Shown piece by piece: positions 40,440-49,961 of a stretch of 64,000 nucleotides of DNA. This DNA comes from JAHEEL01 sp963785245. GTDB lineage: Bacteria > Actinomycetota > Acidimicrobiia > Spongiisociales > UBA5794. The position numbers were made by a program, and so were the translations under genes. The notes beneath the pieces are model-generated. The model made no database searches, had not been told where the DNA came from, and saw only the letters and a program-made list of their open reading frames with translations. Numbering within the stretch: the first letter of the stretch is position 1; every line of letters starts with the position of its first letter. The stretch spans positions 1 through 64,000 of the forward strand of contig CAWAUO010000013.1 of assembly GCA_963785245.1 (NCBI GenBank). Reading direction: 5' to 3'.

Positions 40440-41638
40440 TGGTCTCCGATCGGCAATCGTGCCAGGACCCGGAAACCGCCTTCGGGCCGTGGCCCGGCCT
40501 CGAAGGTACCGCCCAGCAAACTGGCGCGTTCTTTCATTCCCACGATCCCCTGGCCCGAGCCCGGCAGCGTGCTCGTCGCCGTCCCCGTATCGGTCACCTC
40601 GATGTTGAGGTAACCATCGGATTCTACGAGACACACCTGCGCCGCGGCGTCGACACCGCCGTGCTTGAGCACATTGGTGAGTGCTTCCTGAACGATGCGA
40701 TACGCAAACAACTCCACCCTGACGGGAAGCTCGGACGGGACATCGGCGGTCAACGAGAGGCTCATCCCGGTCTGTCTGAGCTGATCCACGAGTTCGGGAA
40801 CCTGGTTCAGGGCCGGCTGTGGACCGAGCTCTCCGGATGCTGTCTCGGGACGAAGCACACCGAGGAGATGGCGAAGTTCGTCGAGCGCCCTGCGCCCGGC
40901 TTCCTCCACGGCACCGATCGCCTCTTTGGCTCGTTCGGGATCGTCCGCGACCACCAGTCGGGCGACACCCGCCTGCACGGTCATGACGCTGACGTTGTGT
41001 GCAACAACGTCATGGAGTTCGCGTGCGATACCGGCGCGAGCGTCGGCGATGGCTCGCTGGGCCTCGGTGGCCCGCATCCATTCCAGATGCTCGGCACGCT
41101 CCCGAGCGGCAGCGGCATAGTAGCCACGGATTCGGACCCGACGACCCACGTACCACGGCAGCGTCGTCACAACCAGCGCCGCGACAACCTCGGAGACCGT
41201 ATCGCCATCCGCCATCTGGCCGAAACCGACAACGGCGAGGGCCACTGCAAGCGCTGACAGGCCGATTCGCCAGTCCGGGACGTACCGGCCAACCGCATAC
41301 AGCGACGCCAGGATGAGAAACACCGGATTGCCCGGATAGCCGAAAGCCATCCAGGCGACCGTCAATGCGAGTGCAGCCCCCAGCACGGCGAGGGGCCAGT
41401 TGCGCCGCCAGAACAGAGCGGCGCTGCCGATGGCCAGCATGACGAACCCGGCAACGGGGATCGCCGAGATCCCCGCCCCATCCTGGGCAGCGACGTTCAC
41501 AACACTGGCGCCGAAGACAAGAGCCGCCACCGCGACGTCGACCCGAGTCGGCGACAGACGAAAGCGGTCACCGATCGCCCAGCCGCCACCACCCGTGGGA
41601 CTCGTCTCGATATCGCCGGTGTCCCGCGGGTCAATCAT
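40436..41638 (-). CDS. HisKA_3-type sensor histidine kinase
   Basis: 400 residues. Four to six N-terminal hydrophobic segments (VDVAVAALVFGASVVNVAA, VLGAALALTVAWMAF), a dimerisation helix ARAGIARELHDVVAHNVSV with the phospho-His, RIVQEALTNVLKHGG (N box) and GTATSTLPGSGQGIVGMKERA (G box). It has no large extracellular sensor loop, so it is probably an intramembrane-sensing kinase. Coupled to its regulator by GTGA. Confidence 0.92.
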   Translation of the reverse strand: MIDPRDTGDIETSPTGGGGWAIGDRFRLSPTRVDVAVAALVFGASVVNVAAQDGAGISAIPVAGFVMLAIGSAALFWRRNWPLAVLGAALALTVAWMAFGYPGNPVFLILASLYAVGRYVPDWRIGLSALAVALAVVGFGQMADGDTVSEVVAALVVTTLPWYVGRRVRIRGYYAAAARERAEHLEWMRATEAQRAIADARAGIARELHDVVAHNVSVMTVQAGVARLVVADDPERAKEAIGAVEEAGRRALDELRHLLGVLRPETASGELGPQPALNQVPELVDQLRQTGMSLSLTADVPSELPVRVELFAYRIVQEALTNVLKHGGVDAAAQVCLVESDGYLNIEVTDTGTATSTLPGSGQGIVGMKERASLLGGTFEAGPRPEGGFRVLARLPIGDQ

Positions 41639-41739
41639 GGCGTGGCTCCTCCAGCGGTGACACCGAAGGTGACGGCGTAGCAGGCCGATTTCGAAGCGAA
41701 GTGTCCCAATTTGTGTTGCATCGCTGCGGTTTCACCGGG

Positions 41740-41844
41740 CTAGCGGCCTCGCCATTCGTGGATCACCTGACTATTCGAGACCTCAAGCCGGTCGGCTATC
41801 TCGGCGGCACCGAACCATTGATCCACATCCATACGTCGACCCAT
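41740..41844 (-). pseudogene. Truncated relative of the AlpA/excisionase gene
   Basis: ATG 41844 to TAG at 41740: 34 residues, MGRRMDVDQWFGAAEIADRL then EVSNSQVIHEWRGR. This matches the first 34 residues of the excisionase at 36326 except for about six changes and stops where that protein continues into its wing. The upstream sequence GATGCTAGCCA is also shared between the two. It is probably the leftover of an earlier, related element. Confidence 0.75.
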
Positions 41845-42115
41845 GGCGGCGATGCTAGCCAACGCCCCAGAACGCGCACACGTTCAAGAACCAGAGCATC
41901 AGTCCAAGGGTGTTCCGCGCCCAACGAAGGACGCTTCGCTGAAGAAGCGTTGCGATTCGAATGTTCAATCGACTAGCGCCACTCCACCGGACTCTGAATT
42001 GGCGCTCGCCCACCCAAGTCGATCAAGAATCGGCGTTCGCGTCGCACATCGAGTCACACCTAGTGCAGGAATTGAGGGGCTGGTCGGCTCGACAGGTGTG
42101 AGGTAGGGTCGGCCG

Positions 42116-43027
42116 ATGCGTGTTGGTCTCATCGCTCAGCTCCACGGTCGCCCCGGAGGCGACCTCAACCCGTCATGGCGTTCAGTGCGTGACCTCGCCT
42201 CGAAGTCCGAGGAAGTCGGGTTTGACATGTTCGTCTTCGAGGATGTCCTCATGTATCGGGGCGAGACAGCCACTGACGGCTGTTGGGAATCGATGACGAT
42301 CGCGGGCGCTGTTGCCGCCTCCACGAACACGATCCGATTCGGACAATCGGTGGTGAATGCCCCGTATCGGAGCCCTGCCTTGACGGCGAGTATGGCGACA
42401 ACGCTTGACGAGATCTCAAGCGGCAGGTTCGTGTTGGGCCTCGGAGCCGGCAACTCGCCGGCGTCGGACTATGAGGGGTTCGGATTCCCAACCGATCGCC
42501 GATACTCGAGATTCGCTGAGAGCATCGAGATCATCCACACCCTGCTGCGTCAAGGCCGAGCGGACTACAACGGTGCGTTCTACTCCGCCAAGCGGGCAGA
42601 ACTCGTTCTGCGAGGACCATCGCCGCATGGCCCCGAGATCAACATCGCCGCCGGAGGACCTCGAATGCTGCAGCTCGTCGCTCGCTACGCCGATGCGTGG
42701 AACTGGTGGACGTGGGACGAGACGATCGACGAAACCCTCGGCCGATTGACACCGCTCATGGCTCAACTCGATGCTGCATGCGAAGCCGAGGGCAGGGATC
42801 CAGCCACTCTCGATAGAACGCTCGACCTGTACTCAGTGACACCGCCCGGACTGTCGTCAGCCTCAGAGATGCGTCAACCGCTCGCCGGCAACGCCGACGA
42901 ACTCACCGACGCACTTCTCCGACTCGAGAGCGCTGGATTCCGCGAGATTCGCTGCGACCTCACGGACAAGACGACAGCCGGTGTCGAAGCCATGGCGCCA
43001 GTCGTCCAAGCCCTCCACAACGCGTAG
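42116..43027 (+). CDS. LLM-class F420-dependent oxidoreductase
   Basis: 303 residues from ATG 42116. MRVGLIAQLHGRPGG, GFDMFVFEDVL, FGQSVVNAPYRSPALTA, GRFVLGLGAGN and INIAAGGPRMLQLVARYADAW are the hallmarks of luciferase-like monooxygenase (TIM-barrel) proteins of the F420 group. The substrate is unknown. Stands alone. F420 use agrees with an actinobacterial host. Confidence 0.9.
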   Translation: MRVGLIAQLHGRPGGDLNPSWRSVRDLASKSEEVGFDMFVFEDVLMYRGETATDGCWESMTIAGAVAASTNTIRFGQSVVNAPYRSPALTASMATTLDEISSGRFVLGLGAGNSPASDYEGFGFPTDRRYSRFAESIEIIHTLLRQGRADYNGAFYSAKRAELVLRGPSPHGPEINIAAGGPRMLQLVARYADAWNWWTWDETIDETLGRLTPLMAQLDAACEAEGRDPATLDRTLDLYSVTPPGLSSASEMRQPLAGNADELTDALLRLESAGFREIRCDLTDKTTAGVEAMAPVVQALHNA

Positions 43028-43181
43028 CGAACCCACCCTCGTCGTCTACGGTTTGAGGGTCCGCGATGCCTTGGCTTCTCGGGGTCGCTTCTCGGTTTCC
43101 AACACGCTACTCGTAACAACTCAAGCGCTTCGTCGCAGAAGCGTCACCCGCACGGACCGGAACACGTGGATCGAGCGGCCG

Positions 43182-43391
43182 TCACACAACTCGTATCGTA
43201 TGTTGCTCCTGATGATCCGAGCGCACGACGGCTCCGACGGCGAGGAACATCAGCCCCGCACCGGCGACAAGGAGCCACATCGGGAACGAATCATCGACAA
43301 ACAGCAGCAGGGACGCGGCGGCAACAACCATCACACCGCCGACGATCATCATCGTCACACGCGACGTACCGCGATCTGTGTACAGAACCAT
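43182..43391 (-). CDS. Small two-helix membrane protein
   Basis: 69 residues from ATG 43391 (RBS GGGAG). Two transmembrane stretches: MMIVGGVMVVAAASLLLFV and MWLLVAGAGLMFLAVGAVV. Family not recognised. It lies 62 bases downstream of the next membrane protein gene in the same direction, probably one transcript. Confidence 0.6.
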   Translation of the reverse strand: MVLYTDRGTSRVTMMIVGGVMVVAAASLLLFVDDSFPMWLLVAGAGLMFLAVGAVVRSDHQEQHTIRVV

Positions 43392-43453
43392 CCCACTCCC
43401 TCCAAGACGAGGACACCGGGCCCGAATCGATGCTCCCGGCAGCTTCCTCCTCG

Positions 43454-43813
43454 CTACATGAGCCGGGCGATACCGGCGACAACCGCTGCAACGCCGATGA
43501 CACCGAGCAACATCTCCCCGGCAACCAGCCGTCGGCTCGCACCGTGCCGCCAGTCCACGATCGACGATGCCACCATCCCAATCGCAGCGAACGCGCCGCC
43601 AACGGCCAACAACCACGGAGCCCACGTGTCAACGAGATCGCCGGTGCTCCACGTACGATTGACCAGCGTGAGCGATCCATCTTCAGGTGCAGCGACGATG
43701 TAGGCACCGATCGCCGCGGCGACCAACCCAAGAATCGCGGCAACCCACGCCACAGCGTGAGCGCCGGCATCAACGTGATGGACTCGGGCCGGATGTGTCG
43801 ATCCAGTAACCAC
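43454..43813 (-). CDS. Membrane protein with three to four helices
   Basis: GTG 43813 is chosen because AAGGAGGT lies five bases before it; longer frames lack such a site. 119 residues with hydrophobic segments AVAWVAAILGLVAAAIGAYI, WLLAVGGAFAAIGMVASSI and GVIGVAAVVAGIARL. Unknown function. Confidence 0.65.
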   Translation of the reverse strand: MVTGSTHPARVHHVDAGAHAVAWVAAILGLVAAAIGAYIVAAPEDGSLTLVNRTWSTGDLVDTWAPWLLAVGGAFAAIGMVASSIVDWRHGASRRLVAGEMLLGVIGVAAVVAGIARLM

Positions 43814-44028
43814 AGATACCTCCTTCAGTTCACCGTCGACCATATTCCGTGGCCACATCGCCGAAAAGGGTGACACACACCCATTCTGGGGCGTGTGGGT
43901 ACCCATGTTGCGCGTCGGCTCGAGGAGTGATGACAGGAGCGATCCGGATAGGGGAACACAGGTCGGCCCGATGCGGGTAGGCGATGAGGCTGCGACACGC
44001 GAACAGCACCCGAAGCTCGGGTGTTGTG

Positions 44029-44748
44029 ATGAGCCTGAAATGGCAGTGCATCGTCGTCGACTGCGTCGACCCCGGCCCGCTGGCCAGATGGTGGGCTGAT
44101 CTGCTCGGCTGGCGTATCACATTCGAAGAGCCCGACGAGGTTGTCCTTGAACCGCCGGAAGGTTCACCGGAGGATGGGGTATCGCCGGACATCCTGTTCG
44201 GCCGAGTTCCGGAAACCAAGCAGATCAAGAACCGCATCCACTTTGACCTCCGCCCAGACGACCAGGCACTGGAGGTCGCCAGAGCCGAGGCGCTCGGAGC
44301 GCGCCGAGTCGATGTCGGACAAGACGAAACCGTCACGTGGGTGGTTCTCGCCGACCCCGGAGGCAACGAGTACTGCATCCTCAGGGCACTGACCCCCGAC
44401 GATACGCCCTCGGCCGACGCGCCTCGAGACAACCGGAGACCACCTGGCAGCAGCAGGGCCGGCGCGGAGTCACACCCTCGGTGTAGGTTCCGAAACATGC
44501 CGATCGTACGCATCACCGTCACAGCCGTCTCGGACGAGGGCGACAACGTGGTCGTATGGGGCCGAGCCGAACACGCTCCCTCCGAGGGCGAAACGATCGG
44601 CTTCGTCTTCCAGACCAAGGGCGAACAGGCCGACATCGCACTCGCCGAGCGGGCCAGTCGACTCGTTGGCGGCACCGAAGCCGCCATCGACTACATCCCG
44701 GTGGCCGGCGGGTGGAACCTCGGCAGAGGGTTGTCTGCTTTCGAGTAG
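44029..44748 (+). CDS. Glyoxalase/VOC domain protein with an extra C-terminal beta domain
   Basis: ATG 44029 (MSLKWQCIVVDCVDP). Residues 1-125 are a VOC/glyoxalase fold: ARWWADLLGWRITF, RIHFDLRPDDQALEVAR, VTWVVLADPGGNEYCIL. The frame runs on through a Pro/Arg-rich linker into MPIVRITVTAVSDEGDNVVV and IGFVFQTKGE, a separate ~83-residue beta-rich part. An internal ATG at 44497 could start the second part as its own gene. If the fusion is real it is unusual. Confidence 0.7.
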   Translation: MSLKWQCIVVDCVDPGPLARWWADLLGWRITFEEPDEVVLEPPEGSPEDGVSPDILFGRVPETKQIKNRIHFDLRPDDQALEVARAEALGARRVDVGQDETVTWVVLADPGGNEYCILRALTPDDTPSADAPRDNRRPPGSSRAGAESHPRCRFRNMPIVRITVTAVSDEGDNVVVWGRAEHAPSEGETIGFVFQTKGEQADIALAERASRLVGGTEAAIDYIPVAGGWNLGRGLSAFE

Positions 44749-44772
44749 CCGCAGAATCGTCGCCACACGCCA

Positions 44773-44804
44773 GACGATCAGCGGTAGGAGCGGTTCACAT
44801 CCTC
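44773..44804. repeat. Copy of the 3' end of the UBP zinc-finger gene
   Basis: 32 bases matching 48368-48399 with three differences. On the minus strand it encodes EDVNRSYR and a stop, exactly the C-terminus of the zinc-finger gene at 48373. No zinc-finger part remains here, so it is the tail of a lost paralogue or a copied segment. Confidence 0.65.
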
Positions 44805-44995
44805 CGATCGGAGGGAGGTTTGCGTCCTGGTTCTCGGCTCGAAGGACAGGCGCGCCCTGCCGGATCCTTTGGTCGGGCGGGTGAGTTCTCGACCGCCCGA
44901 ACTCACAGGATCATCGCCGGCACCGGTGCGATTCCTCCGATCAGGCCACTCTCCGTGTGCGACAATGAAGAGGGGTGCGCCGAGGGGTGCGCACC

Positions 44996-46090
44996 ATGAG
45001 AATCCTCCAACTGGCGCCACCGTGGCTGTCCGTACCGCCTTTGCGCTACGGCGGGGTCGAGTGGGTCGTGAGTGGCCTGGCCGATGGCCTTGTTGATGCC
45101 GGACACGAAGTCACACTGGTCGCGTCGGGCGGTTCCGTGACGCGGGCAGAGTTGGAAGTCGTCTTCGGCGAGGCGCCGTTCGAGCAGCTTGGCGACGCTC
45201 GGATCGAGACCATCCAGGCTCTTGAGGCATACCGGCGCCGAAACGACTTCGACATCATCCACGACCACACTGCCGCGGTGGGTCCCGCGCTCGGCGCCGT
45301 GGCCGTCGGACCCCCGGTCGTCCACACCCTCCATCATGCCTGGCTGGATGAGCAGATCCGGCTCGCCCGACTGATTGCACCGCCGGTACGGCTCGTGGCG
45401 ATCAGCCATGATCAGGCTGCCCGCTCCCCCGACGATGTACCGATCACCGCGATCGTCCACAACGGGATATCAGTGGACCGGTACCCGTTCACGACCGACA
45501 AGGACGACTATCTCCTGTTCGTTGGTCGCGCGAGCCGCGACAAGGGACCTGAAGAAGCGATTGAGGTTGCCCGCCGCCTCGACCGGCCGCTGGTCATGGC
45601 AATGAAGACAAACGAACCTCCCGAACGCGCGTACTGGCAAGAGGTCCTGCAGCCAATGATCGCCGCAAACCCAACGCGGATCAACCTCGTGCCCAACCCG
45701 AACCATGAACGTAAGGCTGCCCTGATGGCCCGAGCGGCGGCGGTGGTATTCCCCATCCAGTGGGCGGAACCATTTGGATTGGTCATGCCCGAAGCCAACG
45801 CGTGCGGAACGCCGGTCGTGGCGTTCGACATGGGGGCGGCGAGGGAAGTCATCGCTCACGGCAAGACCGGGTTCGTGATCCCCCCGGGCGACCTCGATGC
45901 CTTCTGTGCGGCCGTTGAACAAACGAACGATCTCCGCCCGGCCGATTGTCGAGCCCATGTCGCCAGGTGGTTCTCGACCCAACGAATGGTCGCCAATTAC
46001 GAGCGGGTCTACGAAGCGGCACGAACCATCGACCTCCGCACGCCGACCCATAAGGTCGTTGTGGCCGAAGGCGGCGGACTCGTAGCATGA
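44996..46090 (+). CDS. GT4-family glycosyltransferase
   Basis: ATG 44996 (MRILQLAPPWLSVPPLRYGG), 364 residues. GGVEWVVSGLADGLVDAGHEV is the N-domain loop that binds the acceptor; LLFVGRASRDKGPEEAIEVA and VVFPIQWAEPFGLVMPEA with ACGTPVVAFDMGAAREVI are the nucleotide-sugar half, including the EPFG...E motif. It transfers a sugar to an unknown acceptor. The stop overlaps the next gene (ATGA), tying it to the hydrolase. Confidence 0.9.
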   Translation: MRILQLAPPWLSVPPLRYGGVEWVVSGLADGLVDAGHEVTLVASGGSVTRAELEVVFGEAPFEQLGDARIETIQALEAYRRRNDFDIIHDHTAAVGPALGAVAVGPPVVHTLHHAWLDEQIRLARLIAPPVRLVAISHDQAARSPDDVPITAIVHNGISVDRYPFTTDKDDYLLFVGRASRDKGPEEAIEVARRLDRPLVMAMKTNEPPERAYWQEVLQPMIAANPTRINLVPNPNHERKAALMARAAAVVFPIQWAEPFGLVMPEANACGTPVVAFDMGAAREVIAHGKTGFVIPPGDLDAFCAAVEQTNDLRPADCRAHVARWFSTQRMVANYERVYEAARTIDLRTPTHKVVVAEGGGLVA

Positions 46091-48207
46091 ACGCTGATAA
46101 CCCACGAAGGACTGGTACTGCTGCCGTGTGGTCGGATATTGGGCGGGTCCCATCTCATCCGAGTGGTGGAATCTTCACGATCGCCGGACGGGCATTCTGC
46201 GTGTCAGGGCGCAGTGGGAACATCGCCGAACTGGGACCCCAAGGCTTCTTCAGCAACGACACTCGTTTCCTCTCCGGATTCCACCTCTTGGTGAACGGCG
46301 TCGATCCTGAGGTCGTCGACGCCACGTCGATCGACGCCGACGAGGCTGTTTTCTTCCTCCGGAGCCGAGCGATCGAGCAGGACGAACACGCGGAGCCGGG
46401 TCTCGTCGTTCGACGGCATCGCTATCAGGGTCCCACCCTCCACGAGGACATCATCATCGAGAACCGCTCTGGCAGCGCGGCGAGCGTGACCGTCGAGCTG
46501 GAGGTCAGCGTCGATTTCGCGGATGTCTTCGACGTGCGTCGGGCGGGACCGGCGACAGAACGCCCGATCGGTGCTCGCCGAACCAACGGTGAATTGGTGT
46601 TCAGCTACAGCTCGAATGGATTCGAGCGGGCAACCAAGATCACCACCTCCGAAGACGCCCTGGGTGACGGCAGCTGCCTGGTGTTCGGCCGCCGGGTCGA
46701 GCCCAACGACAGTTGGAAGACCTGTGTGGACGTTGTTCCGGTCATCGACGGCTCCCCGATGCCGATCGAACGTTCCTGCACAACCGGTCACCACGCTCAT
46801 GCGACGCCTGCCGCTCCTCGGCAGTTTGCTCACCCGCCGCGGTTGCGTTCGTCGGCCGACGCGCTGGAGCATCTCTGGGCCCACAGCCTCAGCGATCTGG
46901 CCGCCCTCGAGATCAGGATGGATGGTCAGCGCGTATTCGCCGCCGGCATCCCCTGGTTCGTAGCGTTGTTCGGCCGTGACAGCGTGATCACCTCCATCGA
47001 AGCGATGCTGCTCGATCGGGACGCTGCTCTCGGTACCGCCCAACTCCTCGCCGACCTCCAGGGCACCAAAACCGACCCATCGGTGTCGGAGGAGCCTGGG
47101 AAGATCCTTCACGAAGTGCGCTTCGGAGAGCGGAGCCTCCCCCATGATCTCTTGAGCCGCTACTACGGAGCGGTTGACACGACGCCCCTGTGGTGCATGT
47201 TGCTCGACAAGCTCCACCGGTGGGGGGCCGACTCGGCTCGACTTGGGAGGATGCTCCCAAACCTGCGAGCAGCCGTCGGGTGGATCCGGCACGGGCTCGA
47301 GGCCGGCGATGGGTTCCTCACGTACCGAGGAGACGTCACCCGTCTCGACAACCAGGGCTGGAAGGACTCGGGCGATTCCATGGTCGATGGAAGAGGACGC
47401 CAGCTCGACCAGCCCATCGCCGTCGTGGAGGCACAAGGATATGCCGTGGCAGCCCTTCGAGCAGCAGCACGACTCGAGATCGAACTCGGGGACCCGGCGC
47501 GGGCAACCGGCCTTCGTCTCGAGGCCGACGAACTCCAGCAGCGCATCGACGACCGTTTTTGGCGCGATGACCTCGACACCTTTGCGTTGGCGATCGGCAA
47601 CGACGGTTGGGTTGCCGACACGGTCTCGTCCAATCCGGGCCACCTGTTGTGGGCAGAAGCGGTTCGCCCGGAGAGGGTGGCACAGGTCGCCAAATCACTG
47701 ACCGGCGATGGGCTCTGGTCCGGATGGGGAATCCGCACCCTCACTCGGGACAACCCGGCATATCACCCCGTTTCGTACCACCGTGGCAGCGTGTGGCCGC
47801 ACGACACCATGTTGGCCGTCGCCGGGCTGATCTCGTACGGACACTTCGATGAAGCACTCACACTGGTGGGAGGACTTCTCGCGGCATCGCCACACTTCTC
47901 GTACGAGCTGCCCGAGTTGTTCTCCGGAATCTCGCGCGCCGAAGTCCCACACCCCGTCGGATATCCCACGAGCTCGTCACCCCAAGCGTGGGCGGCGGCG
48001 GTGCCGATCTACCTGACCGAGCAACTGCTCGGGATCCGACCTGACCTGCCCGCCGGGCGGGTGGAGGTCGCGCCGCGGCTTCCCGACGGCATTGAGCTCC
48101 AACTCGACGGCCTCCGGCTGGGAAACGGCGTGCTATCACTACGCGCCGAAGGTCGCCGTGCCCAGTTCCTCGAGGTGCCGCCCGGCATCGACGTCGTTGT
48201 GCGGTAG
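46087..48207 (+). CDS. Glycogen debranching-type glycoside hydrolase (amylo-alpha-1,6-glucosidase family)
   Basis: 706 residues from ATG 46087. Residues about 25-230 are a GDE_N-type domain (GNIAELGPQGFFSNDTRFLSG). The rest is an (alpha/alpha)6 barrel with GIPWFVALFGRDSVITSIEA, EEPGKILHEVR, LWCMLLDKLHRWG, GWKDSGDSMVDGRG and HPVSYHRGSVWPHD, the conserved set of this family. It may trim alpha-glucans or a compatible solute. Coupled to the glycosyltransferase, which may build what it trims. Confidence 0.88.
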   Translation: MNADNPRRTGTAAVWSDIGRVPSHPSGGIFTIAGRAFCVSGRSGNIAELGPQGFFSNDTRFLSGFHLLVNGVDPEVVDATSIDADEAVFFLRSRAIEQDEHAEPGLVVRRHRYQGPTLHEDIIIENRSGSAASVTVELEVSVDFADVFDVRRAGPATERPIGARRTNGELVFSYSSNGFERATKITTSEDALGDGSCLVFGRRVEPNDSWKTCVDVVPVIDGSPMPIERSCTTGHHAHATPAAPRQFAHPPRLRSSADALEHLWAHSLSDLAALEIRMDGQRVFAAGIPWFVALFGRDSVITSIEAMLLDRDAALGTAQLLADLQGTKTDPSVSEEPGKILHEVRFGERSLPHDLLSRYYGAVDTTPLWCMLLDKLHRWGADSARLGRMLPNLRAAVGWIRHGLEAGDGFLTYRGDVTRLDNQGWKDSGDSMVDGRGRQLDQPIAVVEAQGYAVAALRAAARLEIELGDPARATGLRLEADELQQRIDDRFWRDDLDTFALAIGNDGWVADTVSSNPGHLLWAEAVRPERVAQVAKSLTGDGLWSGWGIRTLTRDNPAYHPVSYHRGSVWPHDTMLAVAGLISYGHFDEALTLVGGLLAASPHFSYELPELFSGISRAEVPHPVGYPTSSSPQAWAAAVPIYLTEQLLGIRPDLPAGRVEVAPRLPDGIELQLDGLRLGNGVLSLRAEGRRAQFLEVPPGIDVVVR

Positions 48208-48372
48208 GCGGCGCTCCGACAGCGCACTCGATCGGTGTAGTGGCCATTCGACCACTGCACCTCGCGTGTCTCTCGACGGGTCGCACGACCAAACCGAAGG
48301 AAATCAGCGCGTATGAGGACTCCGGCTGCCGACGGGCATCCTCAGTGGGAAGCGGTGCCGCACACCGGACGA

Positions 48373-48663
48373 TCAGCGATACGAGCGGTTCACGTCCTCG
48401 GGAACAGGGTCGACCACGTCGTTGTCGACGTAGCAGAACACCCAACGCTCGCCGGGCTCGAACGACTGGATCACCGCGTGTCCGGCGTCGTGGAAGTGCA
48501 ACGTGGCGTGTCTGTTCGGGGAGCTGTCGCAGCAGCCGACGTGGCCGCACTGCATACACAGGCGCAGGTGCACCCACTGGCCACCCATCTCGAGGCAGTC
48601 CTCACACCCGTCATGGGTGCTCGGCTCGACCGGTTCGAGATCGGTGAGGTGCACGCAGGACAT
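48373..48663 (-). CDS. UBP-type zinc finger protein
   Basis: 96 residues from ATG 48663 with GAAAGGTTG upstream. CEDCLEMGGQWVHLRLCMQC, then GHVGCCDSSPNRHATLHFHD and HAVIQSFEPGERWVFCYVD: the ZnF-UBP pattern with Cys/His ligands in order. In bacteria these small proteins are common but their partner is not known. The C-terminal tail is duplicated at 44773. Confidence 0.85.
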   Translation of the reverse strand: MSCVHLTDLEPVEPSTHDGCEDCLEMGGQWVHLRLCMQCGHVGCCDSSPNRHATLHFHDAGHAVIQSFEPGERWVFCYVDNDVVDPVPEDVNRSYR

Positions 48664-48869
48664 AGAAACAACCTTTCACATGTCGGGGGGATCCTCGACG
48701 GCCCGCAGATCGTTGTTCAATCGATCGTGCGGTCGGTGAACGGTTCAGCCGCTGTCGACCAGGACATATTCCCGACCGCCCCTGCTGCCCAAGGCCGAAT
48801 AGCCTTGGGACGAGACGGTCGCCGCCCCTCACAATGTTGTTGGAGGATCGAACAGAGGAACGGACCACG

Positions 48870-49505
48870 ATGGCACGGCGCCACATCAAGATACGGGACG
48901 TCACCAACCCGACAGTTCTCGAGGCGATGCGGACGGTACCCCGGGACCGCTTCGTCTCCGAGAGCTACGGGGACGCTGCCTACGGCGACTTCCCGCTCCC
49001 CATCGGATACGGGCAGACGATCTCGCAGCCGTCGATCGTCGCACTGATGAGCGACGCCCTCGGCGTCGGACCGGGAGACAAGGTACTCGAGGTCGGAACC
49101 GGGTCCGGATACCAGGCGGCGGTGCTCGCGGCGCTCGGCTGTGAGGTCTTCACGACGGAGATCATCCCCGAGCTCGCCGCTCAGGCACAGGCCACCCTGA
49201 GCAACCTCGGCTACGACGTCACCGTCCGCAACATCGACGGGTACTTCGGGTGGGCTGAGCATGGTCCATTCGACGGCATCATCGTCACCGCGGCGGTCAA
49301 CCACGTGCCAGCGCCGCTCATTGAGCAGCTCGCACCCGGGGCAGCGTTGGTGGCCCCGATCGGGCCGGTCGACGCCACCCAGACGCTGCACCGGTTCACC
49401 GTCGACTCGAACGGCGACATCCGCTCCGAGAACCTTGCCGCGGTGGTATTCGTTCCCCTCACCGGCGACGACCGACGGCCACACGTGCACCCGCCCGATG
49501 AGTGA
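48870..49505 (+). CDS. pcm: Protein-L-isoaspartate O-methyltransferase
   Basis: ATG 48870, 211 residues. VPRDRFVSESYGDAAYGDFP, IGYGQTISQPSIVALM and VLEVGTGSGYQAAVLAAL (SAM site) are diagnostic. It repairs isoaspartyl residues in ageing proteins. Followed by archease after 42 bases, so likely co-transcribed with the RNA-repair genes. Confidence 0.93.
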   Translation: MARRHIKIRDVTNPTVLEAMRTVPRDRFVSESYGDAAYGDFPLPIGYGQTISQPSIVALMSDALGVGPGDKVLEVGTGSGYQAAVLAALGCEVFTTEIIPELAAQAQATLSNLGYDVTVRNIDGYFGWAEHGPFDGIIVTAAVNHVPAPLIEQLAPGAALVAPIGPVDATQTLHRFTVDSNGDIRSENLAAVVFVPLTGDDRRPHVHPPDE

Positions 49506-49547
49506 GATCCCGCAGTCGGCGACGCCGGCGGTTCGGAGGCTACGACA

Positions 49548-49961
49548 GTGACCCATCGCTACGACATCGTGGAACACACGGCCGACACGGGCATCGAGAC
49601 ACGCGGGAACACCCTCGCCGAGGCGATCGGCAACGCTGCGTTTGCGCTGTTCGACCTCATGTACGACCTCTCCTCGGTGCCGGCGACGATGCCGGTCACC
49701 TTCGAATCGACCGCCGACTCACCTCCGGACCTGCTCGTCGACGTGCTGAGCGAGCTGCTGCTGCGCAGTGAAACCGACGACGTCGTGTTCTCTGAATTCC
49801 GGGTGCATGAAGCCGGGATGTGCGCAACCGTCGAGGCCGCAGGTGCACCATCGGTCGGGCGGGAGCTGCGGGGAACACCGATCAAGGCCGTCACGTATCA
49901 CCGTCTCAGGTGCGAGCCGGCCCGGGATCAATGGGAGATACGGGTGATCTTCGACGTGTGA
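49548..49961 (+). CDS. Archease
   Basis: GTG 49548 (VTHRYDIVEHTADTGIETRG) after a GGAGG site, 137 residues. HTAD near the start, LLVDVLSELLLRSETD and IKAVTYHRLRCE are the archease signature residues, including the acidic metal-binding set. It activates RtcB by speeding its guanylylation and turnover. The stop overlaps the rtcB start (GTGA). Confidence 0.92.
   Translation: MTHRYDIVEHTADTGIETRGNTLAEAIGNAAFALFDLMYDLSSVPATMPVTFESTADSPPDLLVDVLSELLLRSETDDVVFSEFRVHEAGMCATVEAAGAPSVGRELRGTPIKAVTYHRLRCEPARDQWEIRVIFDV

Noticed and set aside
46204..47643. A 479-residue minus-strand frame
   Set aside because: It is antisense to the debranching-type hydrolase, which has clear family motifs on the plus strand.
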